DNA from: Lentimicrobiaceae bacterium
GTDB taxonomy: Bacteria > Bacteroidota > Bacteroidia > Bacteroidales > F082
DNA: 64,000 nt
Direction of reading: 5' to 3'
Assembly: GCA_002708315.1 (NCBI GenBank)
Contig: PANC01000009.1
Coordinates: 163,157 to 227,156 of the forward strand
In this document: one piece after another, positions 1 to 7,689 of the stretch
Layout of the letters: each line of letters opens with the position of its first letter
How positions within the stretch are numbered: position 1 is the stretch's first letter
Translations under genes and position numbers: made by a program
The notes under the pieces: model-generated
Seen by the model: only the letters and a program-made list of their open reading frames with translations
Told to the model about the DNA's origin: nothing
The model's database searches: none

Positions 1-807
1 TTCCTCCCCATTGGTAGATGATTGAGTGAAACTAAAATAATCACCCATATTTTCTGAAATGGTGGTTGTTTGATTATATGAAGCCCCACTATTTGCATCT
101 ATATATGAAAAAGTTCCTTCATCGGTTATACTACAAAAGGTAGTATCACCAGGTAGCTTGCCATCATCTTCAGTAATTACCTTTAAAACAAAATCTTCCG
201 AAAAGGTAAAAATAGTAACCTCGCCATCCTCTATAAAGGTCCAATAAGTATTATTATACTTCTCTGTAAATGTCGGAACTGGGTCATCACAGCCAAACCA
301 AAAATTATTGATTGTTTCTGTGCACTGAAGATTAGGGTTATCGGTTTTAGTTAGTGTGTCTGTTTCACTTCCATCACAGTCTGTAAATGTCAAATACATA
401 GTATTATCAGTTATTGTAGAACTAATAGTAACAGATTGTCCAGATGTTGACATCTGCTCAAAGGAATAATTATCTTCTAAATTTGTGAGAATAGATGTGG
501 TTTGCTCATATGGAATTTCGCTGTTATAATCTGTATATGGGAAGGTTCCTTCTTCTAGTGTTGCACAAGAAGTAGTATCTAATGCAGTTCCACCTTCCAT
601 TATTTTTATTACAAAATCCGTAGAAAAAGTAATATAAGTAGCCTCACCTTCATCGCCATCCTCTTCAAAGGTCCAATAAGTATTATTATACTTCTCTGTA
701 AAGGTTGGGATAACCACTATAGGGTCATCATCATCTTTGGAACATGATGATAATGTTAGTATTAGGGCTAACACTGGTAATGCAATTAAAATTAATAATC
801 TTTTCAT
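1..807 (-). CDS. Two-domain cysteine-rich lipoprotein, 3' end outside window
   Basis: The frame is open from an ATG at 807 to the window edge (269 codons seen), so the C-terminus is missing. It starts with a lipoprotein signal peptide (lipobox LSSC, then CSKDDDD), so it is probably an outer-membrane or periplasmic lipoprotein. The mature part holds two tandem copies of a domain of about 130 residues. Each copy opens with FTEKYNNTYW. The first copy ends FWFGCDD and runs straight into the second. Copy one has four cysteines (contexts TSCATL, TDCDG, LQCTE, FGCDD), the same four as in the single-domain relatives at 1766-2290 and 2527-3012. I do not recognise a named family. Internal duplication plus tandem gene copies suggests recent expansion by unequal recombination. 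Confidence 0.85.
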   Translation of the reverse strand, partial: MKRLLILIALPVLALILTLSSCSKDDDDPIVVIPTFTEKYNNTYWTFEEDGDEGEATYITFSTDFVIKIMEGGTALDTTSCATLEEGTFPYTDYNSEIPYEQTTSILTNLEDNYSFEQMSTSGQSVTISSTITDNTMYLTFTDCDGSETDTLTKTDNPNLQCTETINNFWFGCDDPVPTFTEKYNNTYWTFIEDGEVTIFTFSEDFVLKVITEDDGKLPGDTTFCSITDEGTFSYIDANSGASYNQTTTISENMGDYFSFTQSSTNGEE

Positions 808-936
808 AATAATAGTTTTTATAGTTGTTGTGTGTGTTTAACGTTAATTTTTTTTGCAAATATAAAAACTTTAGGTCAATGCATGTTTTATTCAATGCTA
901 CTCCAAATCCTTTGGGATGCACATTTTAAAACAATT
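805..936 (-). repeat. Leader/promoter repeat, copy A
   Basis: The sequence from the start codon of the first lipoprotein gene to about 130 bases upstream closely matches copy B (2288-2411) and, over its first 80 bases, copy C (3010-3089). It contains the ATAATAAT stretch before the ATG, a GT-rich run, the TATATTTG element and ATGCATGTTTTA. The duplication therefore included promoter and leader as well as coding sequence. Confidence 0.85.
857..864 (-). promoter_or_regulatory. -7 promoter element TATATTTG
   Basis: Exact match on the minus strand to the Bacteroidota -7 consensus TAnnTTTG, 50 bases upstream of the lipoprotein start at 807. The same element sits at the same place in the two paralogous genes. 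No clear -33 TTTG is seen. Confidence 0.6.
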
Positions 937-994
937 CAGATTAGCTGTTTATTTATCATTTAAGTTTAAGCCCAGCCGCTGCCTAAAAATTAAA

Positions 995-1029
995 AAGATA
1001 GAAGTAAAACAAGCGTTTACTTCTATCTT
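995..1029 (-). terminator. Rho-independent terminator
   Basis: A 14-bp perfect stem (AAGATAGAAGTAAA and its complement) with a seven-base loop, followed on the minus strand by TTTTTAATTTTT. It lies about 40 bases past the stop of the DUF2938-like gene. Confidence 0.8.
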
Positions 1030-1067
1030 CAAGATAATATTGTGGTAATTTATATTTTAATCAAAGC

Positions 1068-1637
1068 CTACATAGCAGGATTATTTTTATGCTTAACAGA
1101 AGCATAAATTTTATCGAATAAATTCGCTCCATACCATATACCTACACCAAAGAATGGATGCAGCATAGCGGATTTGAAAAGGGTGAGAAATTGATTTTCT
1201 GTTCTACTGCCAAAGAAACCAGCACCCACTGCAGGATCCATTATACAATAAGGCATAAAAAGAAAACAAATTAATAAGATAACAGCAGGAAGCAATTTTG
1301 GTGTAGATTTGAGGATACTAAATGTGATGAAGAAGTAAAATAAGGTATCCATAATACAGACCCCCAAGTGCATTAATAGGCCTAATGTCATTTCACCTTT
1401 CATAACGGGAAGATCCTTGAAGTTATTTTCAGGAAACCCAGCGTTTCCATCAAAAAGGTTGAGCGTGTATCTGCCTAAGTTTCCATAACCATCTAAGAAA
1501 AAAGGTCCATCAAAAATCTTACTTACGACAAATCCGCCGCTATCAATAAAAATACCACCAACAACAGCAGTAAACAAAATAAATAACAGTTGAGTACCTA
1601 GATTATATTCACTAAAATATGTTTTTCTTGTATTCAT
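1068..1637 (-). CDS. DUF2938-like integral membrane protein
   Basis: 189 residues with about four hydrophobic segments (roughly residues 13-38, 84-110, 115-137 and 155-175). The second half carries the pattern DPAVGAGFFGSR followed by HPFFGVGIWYGANLF. This resembles the conserved end of the DUF2938 family of small inner-membrane proteins of unknown function (proline-glycine motif, then H-x-x-F-G-x-G-hydrophobic-W/Y). The family call is from memory of that pattern. The start ATG follows an A/T-rich region with no obvious ribosome site. The gene lies between two lipoprotein paralogues and has its own terminator. A relic of the lipoprotein leader lies about 50 bases upstream of its start. Confidence 0.65.
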   Translation of the reverse strand: MNTRKTYFSEYNLGTQLLFILFTAVVGGIFIDSGGFVVSKIFDGPFFLDGYGNLGRYTLNLFDGNAGFPENNFKDLPVMKGEMTLGLLMHLGVCIMDTLFYFFITFSILKSTPKLLPAVILLICFLFMPYCIMDPAVGAGFFGSRTENQFLTLFKSAMLHPFFGVGIWYGANLFDKIYASVKHKNNPAM

Positions 1638-1685
1638 GATATTTTTTTTAATAAAGTTAATCTAGTAATAAGATATTAAAAAAAT

Positions 1686-1710
1686 ATAATAATAGTTTTT
1701 GTAGCTGTTG
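1686..1710 (-). repeat. Relic of the lipoprotein leader
   Basis: This 25-base stretch matches the ATAATAATAG...TAG.TGTTG part of leader copy A with two differences, but it is not next to a lipoprotein start. It is upstream of the DUF2938-like gene, as expected if a recombination event in the array left a leader behind. Confidence 0.45.
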
Positions 1711-1765
1711 ATTTTATGTATAAAGAATTTGTTTTGATTTTGCAATCAATTTTTAAAAATTATTG

Positions 1766-2290
1766 TCAATCACATCCCACAAATATATTGTTATGATTCC
1801 AACCACAAACCGCACTAAAATTATCATCTCTAGTCAGTGTATCTGTTACACTTTCATCACCGCAATGCCATATCCAAATCAACTTATTATCAGTTATTGT
1901 AGCACTAAAAGTATAAGATTCCCCAGATGTTGACATCTGCTTAAAGGAATAATTATCTTCTGAATTTGTGACAATGGATGTGGTTTGCTCATATGTCCCT
2001 GTTGTCACATCTGTATATGAGAATGTTCCCACGTTTAGTGTTTCACAAAGAGACGAATCTGAAAAGGCAATAGGGTTAAATAGATATCTTTTTATTACAA
2101 TATCTGTAGAAAAATAAAGTGTGAGATTTTCAGGAGAGTTAGGAAGAACCCCTGACCAATAAGTATTGTTATATTTCTCCGTAAAGGTTGTAGCTACTGG
2201 ATTATCATCATCTTTATCTTTGGAACATGATGATAATGTTAGTATTAGGGCTAACACTGGTAACGCAATTAAAATTAATAATTTTTTCAT
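1766..2290 (-). CDS. Cysteine-rich single-domain lipoprotein (paralogue 2)
   Basis: 174 residues from the ATG at 2290. A longer frame reaches 2359 but would cross the TATATTTG promoter element, and the lipoprotein signal starts only at 2290. The signal peptide is nearly identical to those of the two paralogues (lipobox LSSC, CSKDKDDD). The mature protein is one copy of the repeated domain: FTEKYNNTYW near the start, YEQTTSIVTNSEDNYSF in the middle, and VGCD at the C-terminus, with four cysteines that could form two disulfides. Function unknown; no catalytic motif seen. It differs from paralogue 3 mainly around the TYW-to-FSTD segment and the third quarter. Confidence 0.85.
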   Translation of the reverse strand: MKKLLILIALPVLALILTLSSCSKDKDDDNPVATTFTEKYNNTYWSGVLPNSPENLTLYFSTDIVIKRYLFNPIAFSDSSLCETLNVGTFSYTDVTTGTYEQTTSIVTNSEDNYSFKQMSTSGESYTFSATITDNKLIWIWHCGDESVTDTLTRDDNFSAVCGWNHNNIFVGCD

Positions 2291-2411
2291 AATAATAATT
2301 GTTGTGTGTGTAATGTTAATGTTTTTTGAGCAAATATAAAAAACTATAGGTAAATGCATGTTTTATTCAATGCTACTCCAAATCCATTGGGATACACATT
2401 TTAAAACAATT
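2288..2411 (-). repeat. Leader/promoter repeat, copy B
   Basis: Matches copy A over its whole length, including the outer segment around CTCCAAATCC.TTGGGAT.CACATTTTAAAACAATT. The match ends sharply near 2411, marking the duplication boundary. Confidence 0.85.
2331..2338 (-). promoter_or_regulatory. -7 promoter element TATATTTG
   Basis: Exact TAnnTTTG match on the minus strand, 41 bases upstream of the start at 2290, inside leader copy B. Confidence 0.6.
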
Positions 2412-2465
2412 ACAGCCTATGAGATGGTACATTCAATTTAGCACATTAATAATAGGCATAAAAAA

Positions 2466-2496
2466 GTCCCGTAAGTTTATTTAAACATTACGGGAC
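2466..2496 (-). terminator. Rho-independent terminator of the third lipoprotein gene
   Basis: Nine-bp GC-rich stem GTCCCGTAA/TTACGGGAC, extended by an inner GTTTA/TAAAC pairing, followed on the minus strand by a run of T. It lies 30 bases past the stop at 2527. Confidence 0.85.
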
Positions 2497-2526
2497 CTAT
2501 TTAATTATTTATTTAATGCTTATTAG

Positions 2527-3012
2527 TCAATCACATCCCCACCAGTCATTAGGATAATTCCAATCACATCCCACACTAAAATCATCAATTCTAGTTAATG
2601 TAAATGTACTTGTTCCGTTACAATCTGTCGCTGAGAAAACCACAGTTTGACCAGTTACTGTATAACTCATCGTTAAAGTTTGTCCGTTTGTTGAAACCTG
2701 TTCAAAAGAATAATTATCTTCTGAATTTGTGACAATGGATGTAGTTTGATCGTAGTTACCACCTAGATATGAGAATGTTCCCTGGTTTAGTGTTGAACAA
2801 ATAGCAGAATCTGAGCCAAGGGAATACCAATATTCTTTTATTACAATATCTGTAGAAAAATAAAATGCGGTTACTATACTATCCTCTTCATAGGACCAAT
2901 AAGTATTGTTATATTTCTCCGTAAAGGATTTATCATCATCTTTGGAACATGATGATAATGTTAGTATTAGGGCTAACACTGGCAATGCAATTAAAATTAA
3001 TAATTTTTTCAT
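2527..3012 (-). CDS. Cysteine-rich single-domain lipoprotein (paralogue 3)
   Basis: 161 residues. The signal peptide with lipobox LSSC and the CSKDDD start are almost the same as in the other two paralogues. The single domain has FTEKYNNTYW, FSTDIVIKEYW, YDQTTSIVTNSEDNYSF and ends WWGCD. The four domain cysteines (AICST, TDCNG, VGCDW, WGCD) are conserved with paralogues 1 and 2. It is followed by a strong terminator, so each gene of the array is probably its own transcript. Function unknown. Confidence 0.85.
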   Translation of the reverse strand: MKKLLILIALPVLALILTLSSCSKDDDKSFTEKYNNTYWSYEEDSIVTAFYFSTDIVIKEYWYSLGSDSAICSTLNQGTFSYLGGNYDQTTSIVTNSEDNYSFEQVSTNGQTLTMSYTVTGQTVVFSATDCNGTSTFTLTRIDDFSVGCDWNYPNDWWGCD

Positions 3013-3089
3013 AATAATAGTTGTTATGTGTGTATAATGTTAATTTTTTTGAGCAAATATAAAAAACTATAGGTAAATGCATGTTTTAA
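3010..3089 (-). repeat. Leader/promoter repeat, copy C
   Basis: Matches copies A and B from the start codon to ATGCATGTTTTA, then diverges. It is the shortest copy, so the duplication boundaries differ between copies. Confidence 0.85.
3054..3061 (-). promoter_or_regulatory. -7 promoter element TATATTTG
   Basis: Exact TAnnTTTG match on the minus strand, 42 bases upstream of the start at 3012, at the same position in leader copy C as in copies A and B. Confidence 0.6.
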
Positions 3090-3117
3090 ACCCAATTACT
3101 AACCATACATCGCGATA

Positions 3118-4173
3118 TTATTTTACTTCAACTAATTCTGGTTTCACCCATGTACCATTAAAGTACTCTTCAGTGGGCTCATACATTCTAAGTACGAAAT
3201 TCCAACCATCAAAAATGTCCATATAATTATCAGCATTCTCATCTCCCCCGAAATGAATTGTTACAGAGCCATCTTTATTCTCTTTTGCAAATGAGCTATT
3301 TATATTATAGACTTCACCTTGGGGATAACCATCTGCATCGTATATAGTAATTGACCAAAATGCTTTTATGGGAACATCTTTTAAAGTTAAAGTGCATGGA
3401 TTTGTATTTTTTGGAGAGTAAGCTGGGTAAACAGCTTGATCTGGCGTTAGGCCTCCCCAACCATATGCAGTACCACCATTGTGATCTTCCAATGAAACTT
3501 CACCTTTCTTACCAAACATAACATCTGATGTTATTCCTTTTTCAACAACCACCTCTTGGTAGTGTTTTCTCATGGCTAAAATTGAATCCATGTTCCATTG
3601 ATGAGATGCTAAATAGGAACCTCTATCTTTTTGTTCGAGGTTTAATTGATCTTGAATTTTACTTACAATTGCAATATCTGCAGTATCTTGCATATTTACT
3701 TGTGTTCTAATAACCACCATAACATACTTGGATCCAGTGTTATCTTGATTAATTAAATATTCTCCAGGTTCATTAAACGTCATAGGGTTGTAATGCTCTT
3801 CTGTGATAAGCCATGCATTTTGGTACCTGCCATCTGTTTCTGGCATTGTTAGCTTCGCTTCCTCGGTTAGGTCTAGAACAGCAAACGAGTATTGGGTATC
3901 AAAATTAATGCGCATAACTGTTCTATCTTTTGGATTCAAGGGCTTTTTATTATTCATAAAAATACCAGTTCCATTTGTATTTGTGGCTTTGGCTATCCTA
4001 TTAATATAATCTGTGAATATAACTTGAGTTTCTGCCAAGGCATAATTTGAGTCTGTTACCGCTGTGTAATTAACAGTTGAACCATTCTTTTCCTCAGATT
4101 TATTTTTACTATTAATATTACATGATATTAAAATAGCAGATGCCATAAACAATATTAAAGCTAAATTTTTCAT
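3118..4173 (-). CDS. DUF1254/DUF1214 domain lipoprotein
   Basis: 351 residues. The N-terminus is a lipoprotein signal (lipobox LISC at about residues 15-18) with a short charged spacer. The second half matches the DUF1214 domain: YGWGGLTPDQAVYP, then LTLKDVPIKAFWSITIYD, GYPQGEVYNINSSF, DGSVTIHFGG and a C-terminal GWNFVLRMYEP. The middle, with LDLTEEAKLTMPETDGRY, fits the DUF1254 part. DUF1254/DUF1214 proteins are exported or envelope proteins of unknown biochemical role and are often stand-alone genes, as here. No catalytic residues can be assigned. It is followed by a tandem lipoprotein gene but has no similarity to it. Confidence 0.85.
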   Translation of the reverse strand: MKNLALILFMASAILISCNINSKNKSEEKNGSTVNYTAVTDSNYALAETQVIFTDYINRIAKATNTNGTGIFMNNKKPLNPKDRTVMRINFDTQYSFAVLDLTEEAKLTMPETDGRYQNAWLITEEHYNPMTFNEPGEYLINQDNTGSKYVMVVIRTQVNMQDTADIAIVSKIQDQLNLEQKDRGSYLASHQWNMDSILAMRKHYQEVVVEKGITSDVMFGKKGEVSLEDHNGGTAYGWGGLTPDQAVYPAYSPKNTNPCTLTLKDVPIKAFWSITIYDADGYPQGEVYNINSSFAKENKDGSVTIHFGGDENADNYMDIFDGWNFVLRMYEPTEEYFNGTWVKPELVEVK

Positions 4174-4356
4174 AATTTTTATTTTTAAGATTTACAATAA
4201 ATAATAAGACCTAGATGGTAAATTTTTTAAAACTGGATACTCTTTAAGTACATACTATAAATGAAAATGCTTGTTGTTCTTATAACAATTTTATGATTGA
4301 ATTAATTTCAAATATATAATAAAAAAAACACCCACATCATTGTTGCGGGTATTTTG

Positions 4357-4444
4357 CGGAGAGAGCGGGATTCGAACCCGCGGTACGCTTTTGGCGTACA
4401 CACGCTTTCCAAGCGTGCTCCTTAAGCCACTCGGACACCTCTCC
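4357..4444 (-). tRNA. tRNA-Ser (anticodon GGA)
   Basis: An 88-base class II tRNA. The acceptor stem GGAGAGG pairs with TCTCTCC before discriminator G. The anticodon stem is CACGC/GCGTG with loop TTGGAAA, giving anticodon GGA (reads UCC and UCU). A long variable arm (GTACGC...GCGTAC) follows, and the T arm has GGTTCGAATCC. The 3' CCA is not encoded, so it must be added after transcription. Confidence 0.95.
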
Positions 4445-4475
4445 ATTCAACCAATTAATGTGTTGAATCGATGGG

Positions 4476-4483
4476 CAAATATA
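4476..4483 (-). promoter_or_regulatory. -7 promoter element TATATTTG for tRNA-Ser
   Basis: Exact TAnnTTTG match on the minus strand, 32 bases before the tRNA 5' end, which leaves a short 5' leader for RNase P to remove. Confidence 0.55.
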
Positions 4484-4532
4484 CAATAACTGATTGTCTT
4501 GGATTATATTGCAAGAACTTTTTTTAAAACAA

Positions 4533-4562
4533 AAAACCCCTCACCATTGGTGAAGGGTTTTA
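4533..4562 (-). terminator. Rho-independent terminator of nrdJ
   Basis: Hairpin with AAACCC/GGGTTT and TCACC/GGTGA pairs around a three-base loop and one internal mismatch. On the minus strand it is followed by TTTTTTGTTTT. It lies 20 bases past the nrdJ stop. Confidence 0.85.
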
Positions 4563-4581
4563 AACTTTTTATGATTAAGTA

Positions 4582-7314
4582 TTAGCTACATTTACTTTCA
4601 CCGCATGACTTGCATATAAGACAGCCATCTTCATAAACTACCGCCTCTTCCTTGCATGAAGCACAAATTTTTTCTGCTGCATCTGTACCATCTGGAACGA
4701 AACGTTTTAATGCTCTAACAACACCATTTTTCCATGTATTGATATTATCTTCCGCAACAGTTAAATTTGAAATGAGTTCAATTACATAGGTAATAGGCAT
4801 GCCATGCCTTAGCACTCCGGATATTAATTTTGCATAGTTCCAAAATTCCTGTTCAAATGATCTCGACAACGCTGGGATTGAAATCTTATATCCCTGCTTA
4901 TCTTCGAATTCAAAATCGTAACGGGTGCGTTCACCTTTTGTTTTTATTTTGGACACCCAACCACTTTCTACATATGGTGGTAAATAAAAATCTTCAGCCT
5001 TACCAGTAAATACTTCATAGGGCTTCCCATTTATCTTGCCAATAACAGCTATCCATTTTTCGTAGTTATTTTGGAAACGTATTATATCAGCATCTATGGT
5101 ATTAGGTCTTGCCGGGGCTACGGACTCTGGGAAATCAGTTTTTTCTTGCTTTTCGTCATCCTTCACAAGAACTCCGGATCTTGAACCATCTCTGTAAATT
5201 GTCATTCCCTTACAACCACTTTCCCATGCCGTTAAGTATATATCACTTACAAGGTCTTCGGTTACGCTTTCAGGAATGTTTACTGTAACGCTTATTGAGT
5301 GATCTACCCATTTTTGAATATCTCCCTGCATTTTTACTTTGCTAACCCAATTAATATCGTTTGATGTTGCATTAAAGTAGGGGGATTTTTCAATTATAGC
5401 ATTAAGCTCATCATCTTTTTTACCTTTTACCTCATCAGCATCATAGCCGTTGACTTTTAGCCATGTTATAAACTTGGGATGAAAAACATTATATTCTTCC
5501 CAACTATCGCCCACCTCATCAACAAAACTTACAACCACATTTTTATCGTTGGGATTTACTTTTCTACGACGTTTGTAAGATACCATAAATACTGGCTCTA
5601 TACCTGATGTGGTTTGAGTACATATACTAATACTACCAGTGGGCGCAATTGTAAGCATTGCGATATTTCTTCTCCCAACCTTAAGCATTTTTTCATATAC
5701 TTTTGGCGCATGTTTTTTTATACGCTTTATGAAAGGGTTATTTTTTTCACGCTCGGCATCAAAAATTCCAAATGATCCACGTTCTTCTGCTAAGTCAACT
5801 GAAGCACGGTAAACTTCTATGGCTAGCAGCTTATGAACTTCTGTTGAGAATGTGATCGCATCTTCAGAACCATATTGTAAGCCAAGAGCTGCAAGCATAT
5901 CACCTTCTGCTGTTATGCCAATTCCTGTTCTGCGTCCTTGTATGGATTTCTCACGAATTTTTTCCCATAGAACTCTTTCGGTTCGTTTTATATCTTCGGA
6001 TTCAGGATCTGCATTTATTTTTTCCAATATCATATCGATCTTTTCAATCTCAAGATCAATTATATCGTCCATTAAACGCTGTGCCATTCTTGAATGCTTT
6101 GTGAATAAATCACCATTGAAGTATGCCTCTTTGGTAAAGGGTTTTTCCACATAGCTGTATAGGTTTAAAGCCAATAATCTGCAACTATCGTATGGACACA
6201 ATGGTATCTCACCGCATGGATTTGTGGAAACAGTTGTAAATCCGTAATCAGCGTAATGATCTGGAATAGATTCTCTGATAACTGTATCCCAAAATAGAAT
6301 ACCAGGCTCAGCAGATGACCATGCATTGTGAACTATTTTGTTCCATAGTTCGCGTGCGTTTATTTCTTTTTTATACTTTGGATTATCTGAATCAATGGGG
6401 TAATTTTGAGTATATGTGGTGTTATTCTTAACAGCCATCATAAACTCATCATCAAGTTTAACAGAAATGTTTGCTCCTGTAACTCTTCCTTGTTCCATTT
6501 TTGCATCGATGAAATCTTCTGCGTCTGGATGCTTAATACCAATGCTCAGCATTAGGGCTCCACGCCTGCCATCCTGGGCAACTTCCCTAGTTGAGTTTGA
6601 ATACCTATCCATAAAAGGAACAACACCTGTTGAGGTCAGGGCGGTATTTTTTACTGGACTACCTTTTGGTCTTATGTGTGTAAGATCATGACCAACGCCA
6701 CCCCTACGTTTCATAAGCTGCACTTGCTCTTGATCTATTTTTAATATCCCTCCATATGAGTCGGATTTGCCATCGTTACCAATTACAAAGCAATTGGATA
6801 ATGAAGATATCTGATTGTCATTACCAATACCAGCCATTGGACTTCCTGCAGGAATAATATATTTGAATTTTTCTAAAACCTCAAATACTTCAGCCTCAGA
6901 CAAAGGATTAGGGTACTTACTTTCTACTCTAATAATGTCTTTGGCTAAGCGACGATGCATATCGTCTGGAGTAAGCTCATAGAATTTATTTTCACTATCC
7001 TTTAGGGCATACTTGTTCATCCATACATTTGCAGCAAGAGTGTCACCTTCAAAATATTTAGTCGCAGCCTCGAACACTTGTTCGTGGTTATAATAATCCA
7101 TCTTGGTTGGTTCTTCTTTTTTCTTTAAATTCTTTTCCTCAGAAATTTTAATCTCAGTTTTGGTTACTGGTGCAGCTGTTTCTGTATTTTCCAATTTCGT
7201 TCTTTCTTCTAGTACCTTATCATAAAAATTTTTCTCTTCTTTATTTGTTTTGCCTTCCTGATCATTTGAAATATTCGCCTTATCCTCGAACTTCAAGTAT
7301 AAATTATTATCCAT
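4582..7314 (-). CDS. nrdJ: Adenosylcobalamin-dependent ribonucleotide reductase (class II)
   Basis: 910 residues; makes deoxyribonucleotides from ribonucleotides in the cytoplasm using a B12-derived radical, so it needs no oxygen and no small subunit. Residues 1-70 are a charged, lysine/glutamate-rich extension with no recognised domain. The reductase barrel follows: SLSNCFVIGN near residue 175 gives a redox cysteine, and NPCGEIPL near 365-372 holds the thiyl-radical cysteine and catalytic glutamate. Later landmarks are GRRTGIGITAEGD, APTGSISICTQTTSGIEP and GCKGMTIYRDGSRSGVL. The C-terminus carries a cysteine-rich tail (CASC...CLICKSCG...C) of the type that re-reduces the active site. It is a single-gene unit with its own terminator. 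No cobalamin riboswitch was found upstream. Confidence 0.95.
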   Translation of the reverse strand: MDNNLYLKFEDKANISNDQEGKTNKEEKNFYDKVLEERTKLENTETAAPVTKTEIKISEEKNLKKKEEPTKMDYYNHEQVFEAATKYFEGDTLAANVWMNKYALKDSENKFYELTPDDMHRRLAKDIIRVESKYPNPLSEAEVFEVLEKFKYIIPAGSPMAGIGNDNQISSLSNCFVIGNDGKSDSYGGILKIDQEQVQLMKRRGGVGHDLTHIRPKGSPVKNTALTSTGVVPFMDRYSNSTREVAQDGRRGALMLSIGIKHPDAEDFIDAKMEQGRVTGANISVKLDDEFMMAVKNNTTYTQNYPIDSDNPKYKKEINARELWNKIVHNAWSSAEPGILFWDTVIRESIPDHYADYGFTTVSTNPCGEIPLCPYDSCRLLALNLYSYVEKPFTKEAYFNGDLFTKHSRMAQRLMDDIIDLEIEKIDMILEKINADPESEDIKRTERVLWEKIREKSIQGRRTGIGITAEGDMLAALGLQYGSEDAITFSTEVHKLLAIEVYRASVDLAEERGSFGIFDAEREKNNPFIKRIKKHAPKVYEKMLKVGRRNIAMLTIAPTGSISICTQTTSGIEPVFMVSYKRRRKVNPNDKNVVVSFVDEVGDSWEEYNVFHPKFITWLKVNGYDADEVKGKKDDELNAIIEKSPYFNATSNDINWVSKVKMQGDIQKWVDHSISVTVNIPESVTEDLVSDIYLTAWESGCKGMTIYRDGSRSGVLVKDDEKQEKTDFPESVAPARPNTIDADIIRFQNNYEKWIAVIGKINGKPYEVFTGKAEDFYLPPYVESGWVSKIKTKGERTRYDFEFEDKQGYKISIPALSRSFEQEFWNYAKLISGVLRHGMPITYVIELISNLTVAEDNINTWKNGVVRALKRFVPDGTDAAEKICASCKEEAVVYEDGCLICKSCGESKCS

Positions 7315-7689
7315 AGTTATACTTTTATTAATTTTCCTTTTAAATATTGTATTTACGATCCCTGGTCAAAAAGAAGAGATTCTTTTTTCAGTGGTGCAAT
7401 ATACAACACATAGTTGTGTGAATGATGCATTACTTATTAACAAGCTATGTGGAAAAATAATAAATTGCGGGAAACTAAGTTGTTAGATTTGAAATTAATA
7501 AAAACTTTTTTTTTAACGGTTTTTGGCATAGTTTTAATAGCAAAAAAATATTCAATGAAGTATAAAATCCGCACTGCCTATTGCCATTGACTTTTACTGA
7601 AAAATACCACATTTTTAATTGTTAAATGGTTTATCAGTGGTGTATAAATTTTACATCGATAATTAAAAATTAAATTTTTTTAACAATGA
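7315..7689. other. Intergenic region between two minus-strand genes
   Basis: 375 AT-rich bases with no open frame of note. They hold the inverted repeat ACACA-TAGT-TGTGT upstream of nrdJ and a TGTATATTGC stretch (minus strand) that is one base short of a -7 element. No RNA fold resembling a B12 riboswitch is visible and no terminator for the upstream gene is clear. Confidence 0.6.
7406..7419. promoter_or_regulatory. Inverted repeat upstream of nrdJ, possible NrdR-type operator
   Basis: Five-bp arms ACACA and TGTGT around TAGT, about 92 bases upstream of the nrdJ start and beside a degenerate -7 element. NrdR boxes in other bacteria are 16-bp AT-rich palindromes ending in ACAC/GTGT. Only one box is seen, whereas NrdR normally binds a pair, so this is a weak call. 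Confidence 0.3.

Noticed and set aside
731-922. 63-residue minus-strand frame crossing the first lipoprotein start
   Set aside because: It runs through the duplicated leader and signal-peptide region in another frame; the paralogues show the lipoprotein frame is the real one.
7315-7500. Cobalamin riboswitch before the B12-dependent nrdJ
   Set aside because: No B12-box or multi-stem fold resembling the class could be recognised on the minus strand leader.
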